From a virus: a stretch of DNA of 44,340 nt. This document shows positions 1 through 7,270 of this stretch, piece after piece. The translations under genes and the position numbers were made by a program. The DNA is taken from positions 1 through 44,340 of the IMG/VR virus record IMGVR_UViG_3300027687_001258; one strand, written 5' to 3'. The notes beneath the pieces are model-generated. The model saw only the letters and a list, made by a program, of their open reading frames with translations. It was not told the DNA's origin and searched no databases. Each line of letters begins with the position of its first letter. Within the stretch, counting starts at the first letter, position 1.

Positions 1-1
1 T

Positions 2-439
2 ATACCCGGATGGGCAGTAGTTGGAGCGATATTAGTGTTATGTCATATTTTAGGCTGGCCCTTTGAGTGGCCAGTGGTAGTACTAGTGTTCTTACCAATA
101 TTCTTACCAGTATTAATTGATACTGGAGTTGATCTAATTTGGTTTGCGGCCGCCTTGGGTGTTATTTTACAAACAGCATATCTAACACCTCCAGTGGCTT
201 TAACTGGATACTATCTAAAACAGGTGGTGCCTTCGTGGGATCTTAAATTAATATTCAAAGCAATGATGCCCTTTATGTATATTCAGGTTATTTGTGTTGT
301 AATATTGTTTATTACACCTGGCCTTGCAACATGGTTACCTAATTACCTAGCAGAGCAAAGAAAAAATATAGTACAAGAAGTACTAGATGATGATGTCAAA
401 GGCCAAGAAGTTGACTTTTTGGGTGTCCTTGGACAATAA
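2..439 (+). CDS. dctM: TRAP transporter large permease, C-terminal part
   Basis: The frame is open from the left window edge to a TAA at 437-439, so this is the C-terminal end (about 145 residues) of a longer gene. It is very hydrophobic, with about three membrane segments and motifs typical of the DctM family, such as LTPPVALTGYY near the end of the permease. DctM forms the main channel of TRAP transporters, which use an ion gradient and an extracytoplasmic binding protein to import organic acids. The next gene, 19 bases on, encodes that kind of binding protein, so the pair looks like one operon. The small permease (DctQ) would lie upstream, outside the window. A permease in a phage genome is unusual. 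Confidence 0.85.
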   Translation: MPGWAVVGAILVLCHILGWPFEWPVVVLVFLPIFLPVLIDTGVDLIWFAAALGVILQTAYLTPPVALTGYYLKQVVPSWDLKLIFKAMMPFMYIQVICVVILFITPGLATWLPNYLAEQRKNIVQEVLDDDVKGQEVDFLGVLGQ

Positions 440-458
440 TATTTTGGAGAATAGAAAT

Positions 459-1553
459 ATGAAACGTTTTATCGGAGCGGTATTAGCTACCGCAATGTCG
501 TTTGGCATGTTTGCTTCAGTAGCAACAGTCAATGCCAAAGAACTACAGATTGCATCTAGTTTTGGAGCAATCTCAACTTTTAACGAGCAAGCAAACTTTC
601 TTGCCGAAAGAGTTAAAATTTTAACTGACGGAAAAATTGATATGAAAATCAGACCTTCTGGTGCGTTAGTTCCTTCTTTTAAGGTTCTAGATGCTACAGC
701 GTCAGGTGCCGTAGATGGTGCATGGACTCAGTCTTATTACTGGGTTGGAAAGTCAAAGACTCTTGCATTATTCAATAGCCCGTTAGGAGGACCTTACGGT
801 ATGGACGGGATCGACTTCCTAGGTTGGATGTTCCACGGTGGTGGACTAGAATTGTATAACGATTTTTATCAGAATGAGTTAAAAATGGATGTACAAGCAC
901 TTCCAGCAATGCCAACGCAGAATCAGCCATTAGGTTGGTTTCATCGTCCAATCAAAGATCTAGCAGATCTTAAGAATTTTAAATGTCGTCAAACTGGCGC
1001 CAACGTAGAACTTTATGCTCGTATGGGTATGCAGACTATTGGTATGCCAGGTGGTGAGATTATGGCCGCGGCCCAGAAGGGTGTTATTAATTGTGCTGAA
1101 TTTGTTGGTGGTTTAGAAGACGAACGTCTTGGATTTCCAACTGTATGGAAATACTACTACTTGAATTCATTGCATGAGCACTCAAATACTGGTGATTTAC
1201 TACTTAATGGTAAAGTATGGCGTTCAATGAGTAAGCAACAGCAAACAGCAATTCGTTCTGCCGCTTATGAATCATATCTATGGTGGTTAACTGACATTCA
1301 AGCAAAGAATGGTCAAGCACTTGCTAGAATGATTAAAGAGCATGGAGTTAGAGTTATGAAAACTCCAGCAGATATTTTGGTTGCTGAATTAGAAACTATT
1401 GATATCATGTTAGCAGAAAATGCCGCTAAGGATCCTTATTTTGCAAAAGTACTTGCTTCTCAGAAAGCATGGGCAAAGAAAGTAGTTCCATTTAAGAACG
1501 TAGCATTTACGCCTTATAACTATGCCGCAGATTACTACTGGAAGAAAAAGTAG
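459..1553 (+). CDS. dctP: TRAP transporter solute-binding protein (DctP family), exported
   Basis: A 364-residue protein with a clear signal peptide (about residues 1-26, ending ATVNA). The ATG at 459 is chosen because a TTGGAGA ribosome site lies 8 bases upstream and the signal peptide begins there; the frame runs open further upstream without sense. The mature part has the DctP pattern, including the conserved arginine in KCRQTG that clamps a substrate carboxylate, followed by GMPGGEIMAAAQKGVINCAE. The domain style recalls TakP-type 2-oxoacid binders, but the ligand cannot be read from sequence. It follows the permease gene directly and should deliver substrate to it in the periplasm. A terminator follows. 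Confidence 0.88.
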   Translation: MKRFIGAVLATAMSFGMFASVATVNAKELQIASSFGAISTFNEQANFLAERVKILTDGKIDMKIRPSGALVPSFKVLDATASGAVDGAWTQSYYWVGKSKTLALFNSPLGGPYGMDGIDFLGWMFHGGGLELYNDFYQNELKMDVQALPAMPTQNQPLGWFHRPIKDLADLKNFKCRQTGANVELYARMGMQTIGMPGGEIMAAAQKGVINCAEFVGGLEDERLGFPTVWKYYYLNSLHEHSNTGDLLLNGKVWRSMSKQQQTAIRSAAYESYLWWLTDIQAKNGQALARMIKEHGVRVMKTPADILVAELETIDIMLAENAAKDPYFAKVLASQKAWAKKVVPFKNVAFTPYNYAADYYWKKK

Positions 1554-1576
1554 GTTTAAAAGCATATAACGTTAAA

Positions 1577-1605
1577 AATAGGGTGCTTATGCATCCTATT
1601 TTTTT
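1577..1605 (+). terminator. Rho-independent terminator after the TRAP genes
   Basis: A 10-bp stem (AATAGGGTGC with GCATCCTATT, one G-T pair) with a TTAT loop is followed by a run of T. It ends the TRAP operon. Confidence 0.8.
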
Positions 1606-1635
1606 GGCTATTACTTCTATATTTGTTGTAAAATG

Positions 1636-1643
1636 TATAAATA
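1636..1643 (+). promoter_or_regulatory. T4-late-type promoter motif TATAAATA
   Basis: An exact TATAAATA octamer, the -10 element used by T4-type late sigma factors, lies between the terminator of the TRAP operon and the next binding-protein gene. No good -35 box is visible. The call rests on the motif and position only. Confidence 0.45.
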
Positions 1644-1747
1644 GACTTGGATAGAATTTAGTCTAATACCTTATCGGGAAAAACTGAAAACTTTCTACAA
1701 TTTTGCAGTAGCAGAATTGTTCTTTTCTTAAGAAAAAGGAGTCTATA

Positions 1748-2686
1748 ATGACAAAGAATATTAAATGGGTACTCGCACACGAGCCTATCGAATTGTTTTT
1801 AAGAGCCGCAAAAGTTTTTGCATCTGAAGTTAATGCAAGAGCAAACGGAGCTTTAGATATTGAAGTTATGACAATGAATGAGTATTCTGCAAAGTATAAT
1901 AACGGTATCGTTGTTACTAAGCACGAACTTGTTGATATGATTAACAGAGGTGACATTGAAATGTCACAAACTTACACAGTAGACATTGGCGAATATGATC
2001 ACGAATTCCGTGCATTAGATATGCCATTCCTATTTGAGTCTCATGACCACGCAACTAGAGTGTTCGAAGGCCCAATTGGTGAATCACTACTAGCAGGACT
2101 TTCTCAGTCAGCTGGAGTTAAAGGTCTTGCCTTTACATATTCCGGTGGATTTAGAATTATTCCAGGACAAGAAGAAGTTTCAAGAATTGAAGATCTAAGA
2201 GGTCTAAAACTTCGTACTTCATTCTCACCTGTTGCTATTGAGACTTTCAAAGCAGTTGGTGCAGACGTAGTTCCTATGGAACTTGAAGAAATGACAGACG
2301 CAATCCAAGACAAAGATATTCAAGTAGGTGAGTCTACTTACCCACGTATCTATGCTCTAGGACAGGACAAAGTTTCTAAGGTTATTAACCACACAGAACA
2401 CTCATTGTTCCTAACAAGCATCTTAATCAACCAGGACTTTTGGGCAGATTTAGGTGAAGAACTACAAGGTATTGTTGCAGACGCCGCTAAAGTAGCCGCT
2501 AATTACGAACGTGTAATTAGTATTGAAGACGTTGCACTTACACAAGCTAAAGCTGAAAGCGATGGCATTGAAGTTCGTAGAATGTCACAAGAAGAAAGAG
2601 CTCGTTTCAAAGAAGCTACAGCACATGTATATGACATGTTTCCTGAGCTAATGGGAACAGTTAAAAAGATCCAAGATCTTAAGTAA
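1748..2686 (+). CDS. DctP-family binding protein without a signal peptide
   Basis: A 312-residue DctP-like protein: LRGLKLRTSFSP carries the conserved arginine, followed by VGADVVPMELEEMTDAIQDKDI and GESTYPRIYAL. The ATG at 1748 has an AAAAAGGAG site upstream. The protein begins directly with the first strand of the binding domain (KNIKWVLAHEP), so no export signal is present and there is no room for one upstream. It may act in the cytoplasm, in the virion, or as a decoy. It is a distant paralogue of the exported binding protein at 459, has its own upstream late-type motif and its own terminator, and so is probably transcribed separately. Confidence 0.78.
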   Translation: MTKNIKWVLAHEPIELFLRAAKVFASEVNARANGALDIEVMTMNEYSAKYNNGIVVTKHELVDMINRGDIEMSQTYTVDIGEYDHEFRALDMPFLFESHDHATRVFEGPIGESLLAGLSQSAGVKGLAFTYSGGFRIIPGQEEVSRIEDLRGLKLRTSFSPVAIETFKAVGADVVPMELEEMTDAIQDKDIQVGESTYPRIYALGQDKVSKVINHTEHSLFLTSILINQDFWADLGEELQGIVADAAKVAANYERVISIEDVALTQAKAESDGIEVRRMSQEERARFKEATAHVYDMFPELMGTVKKIQDLK

Positions 2687-2708
2687 ATTCTTTTTACAAC
2701 TAATATTG

Positions 2709-2736
2709 AAAAGGCGCCTAGTGCGTCTTTTCTTTT
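2709..2736 (+). terminator. Rho-independent terminator
   Basis: A 9-bp stem (AAAAGGCGC with GCGTCTTTT, one G-T pair) with loop CTAGT is followed by a T-rich run. It ends the signal-less binding-protein gene. Confidence 0.75.
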
Positions 2737-2829
2737 GACTAAATAATGTAATGCAATACAATTAGTATTGTTTATGCGGAATACCAACCGCGTAGCCCAT
2801 AAAACGGGATACCTTAAAGGAGAAAACAA

Positions 2830-3216
2830 ATGGGAAGACCAATTAATGCAAGAAACATCGGAACTCCGGGTTCTGGTAACGAAATCAAATGTCAGTTTCA
2901 TAACGGAACTGCAAGTGTACCTGGCTTTATTGTAAAGCAATCAGGCAGTAAGAAATTTCATTGTTCAGATGGAACAGTAACAAAGGTTTGTTTTTTAGTA
3001 GACGTAGCTTCGGCCGCTTTAACAGCAGGTCAAATGTCTATATCTATTAATGGCGGTGATAGAGTTACTAAAATTTCTAATAGAATAGTAACAGCAAATG
3101 GCGTTTCTCAAAAATGGAATTTTGATGGATCAGGTTCAGCCGCAGAAATTGAAGAAGCTGGAACCGATTCTGCACTAACTGGAGCAGATGACTTTGAAGG
3201 TGACGAAACGGTATAA
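2830..3216 (+). CDS. Small putative virion structural protein
   Basis: A 128-residue protein with an AAAGGAG site before the ATG. It begins MGRPINARNIG and is rich in short beta-type segments, with HNGTASVPGFIVKQSGSKKF in the middle and an acidic end. From memory this pattern resembles small structural proteins of marine T4-like phages, but that is recollection and not a search. It stands alone between two terminators, and a CTAAATAA late-type motif lies at about 2739, which fits a late structural gene. Confidence 0.5.
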   Translation: MGRPINARNIGTPGSGNEIKCQFHNGTASVPGFIVKQSGSKKFHCSDGTVTKVCFLVDVASAALTAGQMSISINGGDRVTKISNRIVTANGVSQKWNFDGSGSAAEIEEAGTDSALTGADDFEGDETV

Positions 3217-3239
3217 TATCGTTTAATGTAGTATAATAT

Positions 3240-3272
3240 AATAGGGTATGGAGAAATTCATACCCTATTATT
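3240..3272 (+). terminator. Strong hairpin, probable terminator
   Basis: A perfect 11-bp stem (AATAGGGTATG with CATACCCTATT) and an 8-base loop follow the structural gene. The T-tract is weak (ATTATT). Confidence 0.65.
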
Positions 3273-3310
3273 CTGACCAGTATTTCCGGACGTAAAAGAA
3301 GAAATAAAGG

Positions 3311-3339
3311 TTGACTCTAAGGCAGTATAGTGCTATATA
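3311..3339 (+). promoter_or_regulatory. Sigma70-type promoter of the tmRNA gene
   Basis: TTGACT (3311-3316), a 17-base spacer and TATATA (3334-3339). Transcription would start near 3346, just before the tmRNA acceptor piece. It belongs to the GGTTGAC promoter family seen in the right part of the window. Confidence 0.7.
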
Positions 3340-3345
3340 TAGTAT

Positions 3346-3605
3346 ACAATGTTGAAGCATAACAAACGTTGCACAGGACCTGGGGGCAGTACCCAGCGCC
3401 TCCACCATAAACACTTTTACTGAGAGTGCTTATGATGGGGGCGAAATAGGATCGACTGGCAAGTAGTAGGAATGTGGAGTTGTCCGGATGTAAGCTCGGT
3501 TAACGCGAACAAAACGATAATTGCAAACGATAATTTTGCATCTGAGGATTTTGCCCTAGCGGCTTAGTTACTCTGGGCGGGTACTGCCTGGAAACAGAAG
3601 TGCCA
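3346..3605 (+). ncRNA. ssrA: Circularly permuted (two-piece) tmRNA
   Basis: The 3' acceptor piece comes first and ends in CCA at 3405-3407; its T arm is CTGGG/CCCAG (3380-3396). After a 29-base intervening segment (3408-3436) the coding piece starts with GGGGGCG at 3437. GGGGGCG pairs with CGCCTCC of the acceptor piece to give a 7-bp acceptor stem with the G3-U pair that marks alanine charging. The tag frame starts at GCA 3523 and reads ANDNFASEDFALAA, then TAG at 3565-3567. The hydrophobic LAA end is the usual ClpXP/ClpAP degron. This permuted layout is the alphaproteobacterial form. Outer ends are approximate. tmRNA rescues stalled ribosomes and tags the nascent chains for proteolysis. Confidence 0.92.
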
Positions 3606-3624
3606 CTTAATAAGGAGAAGTAAG

Positions 3625-4383
3625 ATAGAAAAAGTTATTAATGTATATGATGGACTAATTAGCCCAGAAATGCAAAATGAAGTTCACGAATATGCATGTA
3701 ATCATACTTGGTATAGTGCATTGCGTCATTCAACCGATTATGATGCTACAATAGATCCATTAAATAATGATTTACCAGAAGGGGAACGGGGAATAATCCG
3801 ACACCCGTTTGGTAATAGTACTGCTATGGTGCAAACTAGGCATCCGTTAATTTATAAATTGTTTCAAGAAATAAATGATAAAGTATTAGGAAGTAAAGCA
3901 GATATAGATGGTATAAAAGAAGATATTGGCGGACTTAAAAGTGGTAAAAACTTGTATACTACAGGACAAAATTTCTTTAACAAATATGATTATTCTTCAA
4001 GTATTATGGGCTGGACATGTTATATGAATGCAAAGTCACAAGCTCCAAAGAAATCATTAAAACCAGGAATAGGATACATTCATAGAGATAGCGGCCCTGA
4101 TTATGTTGATAAAACTAATTATGCAACTGTATTGTTTGTTACTAATCTAAAATGGTTGCCAAGTTGGGGAGGAGAATATATTTTTTATGGTGATGAACCG
4201 GATGCTGAAGTTCATCCTAAATATAACTTCAACATAGGATTTCCAGATAATATTGTTGGCCACAAACCTGGTAGAATAATTGTATATAGGCATGATCAAA
4301 ATCATTTAAGTATGAGAATAGCACCAGATGCCGAAGGAATGCCTGTTAGGATAGCATTTAGAGTAAACCTGAATGATGACTAA
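3625..4383 (+). CDS. 2OG-Fe(II) oxygenase-like protein (prolyl-4-hydroxylase type), apparent ATA start
   Basis: The iron-binding HxD motif is HRD at about residues 153-155 (GYIHRDSG), the distal His is H223 or H227 (YRHDQNH), and an Arg follows in MPVRIAFRV. WGGEYIFYGD is typical of P4H-like oxygenases, which hydroxylate proteins or small molecules using 2-oxoglutarate and O2. An ideal AAGGAG site at 3612-3617 sits 7 bases before an ATA at 3625, and the frame from there reads IEKVINVYDGLISPEM, a normal family N-terminus. No ATG, GTG or TTG is available there; the first ATG (3670) has no ribosome site and loses the first strand. I therefore propose an ATA start. It is directly downstream of the tmRNA and one of six such oxygenases in the window. 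Confidence 0.72.
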   Translation: MEKVINVYDGLISPEMQNEVHEYACNHTWYSALRHSTDYDATIDPLNNDLPEGERGIIRHPFGNSTAMVQTRHPLIYKLFQEINDKVLGSKADIDGIKEDIGGLKSGKNLYTTGQNFFNKYDYSSSIMGWTCYMNAKSQAPKKSLKPGIGYIHRDSGPDYVDKTNYATVLFVTNLKWLPSWGGEYIFYGDEPDAEVHPKYNFNIGFPDNIVGHKPGRIIVYRHDQNHLSMRIAPDAEGMPVRIAFRVNLNDD

Positions 4384-4442
4384 AACTAATTATATGTGTA
4401 ACTAATTAAGTTACAAAACACACACACAGAAGGAGACATAAT

Positions 4443-4721
4443 ATGTCTGATACAATCAAGAACCTTAATGATGCAATTTCTGCATCAATTCCTAAAATGT
4501 CATTTAATAAAAATGGCTATGAAATCCGTACACAGGTTTTAGAAATGGCCAATGCCCATGAATGGAACGACTTTCATGCTAAGTTTGGCGCCTGGGAACA
4601 AACTACAGTTCGTGCAGAAAATGGCGAAGTAATTTCGACAACAGTACTTCCAGAAGTACCAGGAGTATCCGCAATTCTTGACACAGCCGAGCAGTTTTAC
4701 AACTTTATTAATAAGAGGTAA
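4443..4721 (+). CDS. Small conserved-looking protein of unknown function
   Basis: A 92-residue soluble protein with an AAGGAG site before the ATG. The first half (YEIRTQVLEMANAHEWNDFHAKFGAWEQ) looks helical, followed by a short strand and a Pro-rich link to a C-terminal helix. The style is that of small abundant proteins in marine T4-like phages. No function is recognised. Confidence 0.6.
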   Translation: MSDTIKNLNDAISASIPKMSFNKNGYEIRTQVLEMANAHEWNDFHAKFGAWEQTTVRAENGEVISTTVLPEVPGVSAILDTAEQFYNFINKR

Positions 4722-4885
4722 TCCTGGTCAAACAGCCTGTGCCATCTTTAGTAGATTAGCAGAGAAACCGACCGTGGCTATAAATCGGATTACAAAAAAA
4801 ATAGCACTAAAAAAGGGGTGGTTACCAAATAAACTCGCAGGGTCCAACGGTTAGGCCCTAACCTTTTGATAGACTATATATTAAT
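4722..4885 (+). other. Intergenic leader region with a hairpin before the first synthetase operon
   Basis: There is no convincing gene here. It holds a TATAAATC late-like motif near 4778 and a GGTTAG-GCC-CTAACC hairpin followed by TTTT (about 4850-4868), which could be a terminator or attenuator. A TATATT box at 4876 lies almost against the ATG at 4886, which has no ribosome-binding site. Confidence 0.45.
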
Positions 4886-5518
4886 ATGCTTTCAACATAT
4901 GCATTCAAAAAGATTTATCATCTAGTAATTGATACAGGATCTAATGGTATACTAACAAGTGTTAATTCCTTGTCTGTTGCTAATGGATTATGTAGTAAAT
5001 TAGTAAACGTTCAAGCTATGTCAGTTAAATTACCACATGAATTTAGTGAGAATATGGGTAAAATAGGTGACAAAGATTTTAACAAAGATGCAAATTTTGT
5101 TTTTCTTAGATCAAACAAAAGTTTAATGCCTTCATCAACTGCAAATATTGGTAAGATAGTTAATGGTAAAGATTTGTTTAGCATTGCTAAAATGGAAGAC
5201 GTTACTAACGACTGGATTGATAAACGAAAGAAAGTATACTCACTTAGAAATGTGATTTCTAAACTAGAATTGAAAGTTGTTGCACAAGTAACAGAGACAA
5301 AAACTTACTTTGGAGATGCAATATTTTATCCCTTTATTAAAAGTGAACTTGAAAAGTGCGATTCTAATAATAACATTTATACAGACATTATACATGAATG
5401 GGCAAGCATTGCAGAAGTTGATATCAAGATAGCATTTGATATTCTGTTAGAAGAAAGTTCTAGAGTTATTACAAATGCAGTAAGTGCCAGAGCAAAGTGG
5501 AATAAAATATGTTATTAA
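4886..5518 (+). CDS. Partner protein, family 1, of AsnB-like cassette 1
   Basis: A 210-residue protein without recognised domain, homologous to the products at 6548 and 15049. Shared features are an N-terminal strand block (YHLVIDTGSNGILTS, then a helix of the type VANGL), a central helix after DVTNDWIDKRK, and a C-terminal block NEC/KCDSNNNIYTDIIHEWA...RAKW. It ends early compared with its paralogues. There is no ribosome site before the ATG, so it may be translated from a nearly leaderless message. Its end overlaps the synthetase gene by 10 bases. The strict pairing suggests that it binds or serves the synthetase, for example as substrate carrier or specificity subunit; this is inference. 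Confidence 0.72.
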   Translation: MLSTYAFKKIYHLVIDTGSNGILTSVNSLSVANGLCSKLVNVQAMSVKLPHEFSENMGKIGDKDFNKDANFVFLRSNKSLMPSSTANIGKIVNGKDLFSIAKMEDVTNDWIDKRKKVYSLRNVISKLELKVVAQVTETKTYFGDAIFYPFIKSELEKCDSNNNIYTDIIHEWASIAEVDIKIAFDILLEESSRVITNAVSARAKWNKICY

Positions 5519-6555
5519 ATTATGCATTTAGTTCTAAATTAAAACACACAACTGAATATGATGATTACAAAGATATATCTGCTTTCCGTTCTTTGTACTT
5601 TATTGATTCAGATCCTTTCTTAGTTGATAGGACAAATTGTATAGCATTTCCCTTTTCAGAGAAAAATCACTTTCCTATGATTAAAGCAAAACCTGAAGTA
5701 ATGACTTGGGAAGAATGTACAAAAGATAGGGTAGAAGAACTTACTAAAACTAATAAAAAACTTTATTTAATGTGGAGCGGAGGCATTGATAGTACGTTAA
5801 TGCTTTTATCTTTTATAAAATACGGAGATAGGTCTCAGATTACAGTAGTACTGAATATGGATTCTATTAGAGAATATCCATTTTTTTATAAAAGTTGGAT
5901 TGGTCCTCTTTATAAAATGATATCAACCGAAGAATTCATGAGAACAATATCAAACTCTGACTTAGATGGATTAGTAGTATCAGCAGAGCATGCAGACCAA
6001 TTGGTTGGATCTCCGTTAGCTCAATTAGTATCTGATACATCAGGCAGAACAATGCTTGGGCTTCCATTTGATGAAGAAAACTTTCATAAGTGTTTACTAA
6101 ATTTACGAGTTCCATTATATCACATTGATATAATTATGGAGATTTATAATCGTAGTATAAAATATAGTCCGAGGCCAATTAATACCATGTGGGATTGGTG
6201 CTGGTGGCATGGATTTAATTTTAAATGGCAAACTATATTCATGAAACTGGCAATTAGAGCAAAGAATACTTCAAACATTACAACTTTCTTTAGTTCTGAA
6301 AACTTTCAAAACACTAGCATACATCAGGAAGGTAATACAACAGACTTCAAACAAACTTTTAAAGATATAATACTAAAATTTACGTTTGATGACAAATATA
6401 TGGATAAACATAAGTTTGCTTCATCAACTCTGTACTACGGATTAAACTCTCCTGCTGGTTTAGATAATAATTGGCGTAAAATTAGTGTCAAAGACTTTAA
6501 TTTACTAGATTACTACAACAAAGATAATACTATAAAGGGGATAATAGATGCTTGA
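5509..6555 (+). CDS. AsnB-like PP-loop synthetase, cassette 1
   Basis: A 348-residue protein. The PP-loop SGGIDS (residues 90-95) binds ATP for adenylation of a carboxylate. VSAEHADQLVGS matches the asparagine-synthetase signature GEGxDElFgGY in position and style. Further motifs shared with its paralogues are SIREYPFFYK, WDWCWWHGFNFKWQ and FFSSENFQNTSI. The N-terminal glutaminase domain of AsnB (Cys at position 2) is absent, replaced by about 85 residues. In the family this fold makes amide bonds (AsnB, beta-lactam synthetase, lasso-peptide cyclase). The substrate is unknown. It is the second of four overlapping genes (4886-8325). Confidence 0.82.
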   Translation: MLLNYAFSSKLKHTTEYDDYKDISAFRSLYFIDSDPFLVDRTNCIAFPFSEKNHFPMIKAKPEVMTWEECTKDRVEELTKTNKKLYLMWSGGIDSTLMLLSFIKYGDRSQITVVLNMDSIREYPFFYKSWIGPLYKMISTEEFMRTISNSDLDGLVVSAEHADQLVGSPLAQLVSDTSGRTMLGLPFDEENFHKCLLNLRVPLYHIDIIMEIYNRSIKYSPRPINTMWDWCWWHGFNFKWQTIFMKLAIRAKNTSNITTFFSSENFQNTSIHQEGNTTDFKQTFKDIILKFTFDDKYMDKHKFASSTLYYGLNSPAGLDNNWRKISVKDFNLLDYYNKDNTIKGIIDA

Positions 6556-7270
6556 TACATTTACAAAGAAAAGGAACATTTACTCAATGTTAGTAGACCA
6601 AGAAACGTTTGGTATATTAACAGTTTCGGCTAGTCCGTCAGTTATTAATGCATTAGCAGAAGGTATAACAAATACATCTTTGATGATAGGACAATTTCCA
6701 GAAGAACGTATTAAGGTATTGAACAATTATAATAAAGGATCAGGACAAAGTTTTATTTTAACAACATCTGGATCAGATAAAGGATATGCTATACCTGCGG
6801 CAGAGTTAAGTGTGGCAAAAGTAATAAAAGGTCAGAAAGTTATTTTTGATATCCAAGTTATGGAAACTGTACCAGAAGAGTTTACTGAAAAACGAAAAAT
6901 TGCTAACAGACGACAGCATGTGTTAAGTGCAATAGAAACTAAACTAGAACGTTATGCTGGCAGAGTGGTACATAGTTCTGTTGACGATTTGTTTATTCCA
7001 CATATGACTGTAGAAGTTAACAACTGTAAACCAAATGAAGGTTATTATACTGATGCATTAATAGAATATGCAACTTCGTCAGATTTAACAGTTGATCAAG
7101 CATTTCAAGAATGTAGAATGATAACAAGTTCTACAAATATTACAGTTATGCGTTTACATGCGTACTGGAAATACTTTATAAAGTATATAAATTCTTTAGA
7201 TCTTATTGCCCCTGAAAGTATGTCTGAGGCAATAGCATTAGCAGAATTTAAATTACGATCAGGCATGTAA
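6548..7270 (+). CDS. Partner protein, family 1, of AsnB-like cassette 2
   Basis: A 240-residue paralogue of the products at 4886 and 15049: YSMLVDQETFGILTV at the start, VPEEFTEKRK in the middle, and NNCKPNEGYYTDALIEYA with RLHAYWK near the end. An AAAGGGG ribosome site precedes the ATG, which overlaps the upstream synthetase by 8 bases. The stop TAA shares its last A with the ATG of the next synthetase (TAATG), so the two products are probably made in fixed ratio. The C-terminal block is helical and the best conserved part. No known domain is recognised. Confidence 0.75.
   Translation: MLDTFTKKRNIYSMLVDQETFGILTVSASPSVINALAEGITNTSLMIGQFPEERIKVLNNYNKGSGQSFILTTSGSDKGYAIPAAELSVAKVIKGQKVIFDIQVMETVPEEFTEKRKIANRRQHVLSAIETKLERYAGRVVHSSVDDLFIPHMTVEVNNCKPNEGYYTDALIEYATSSDLTVDQAFQECRMITSSTNITVMRLHAYWKYFIKYINSLDLIAPESMSEAIALAEFKLRSGM

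Noticed and set aside
387-458. Longer start of the exported TRAP binding protein at 387
   Set aside because: It overlaps the permease gene, has no ribosome site and would bury the signal peptide.
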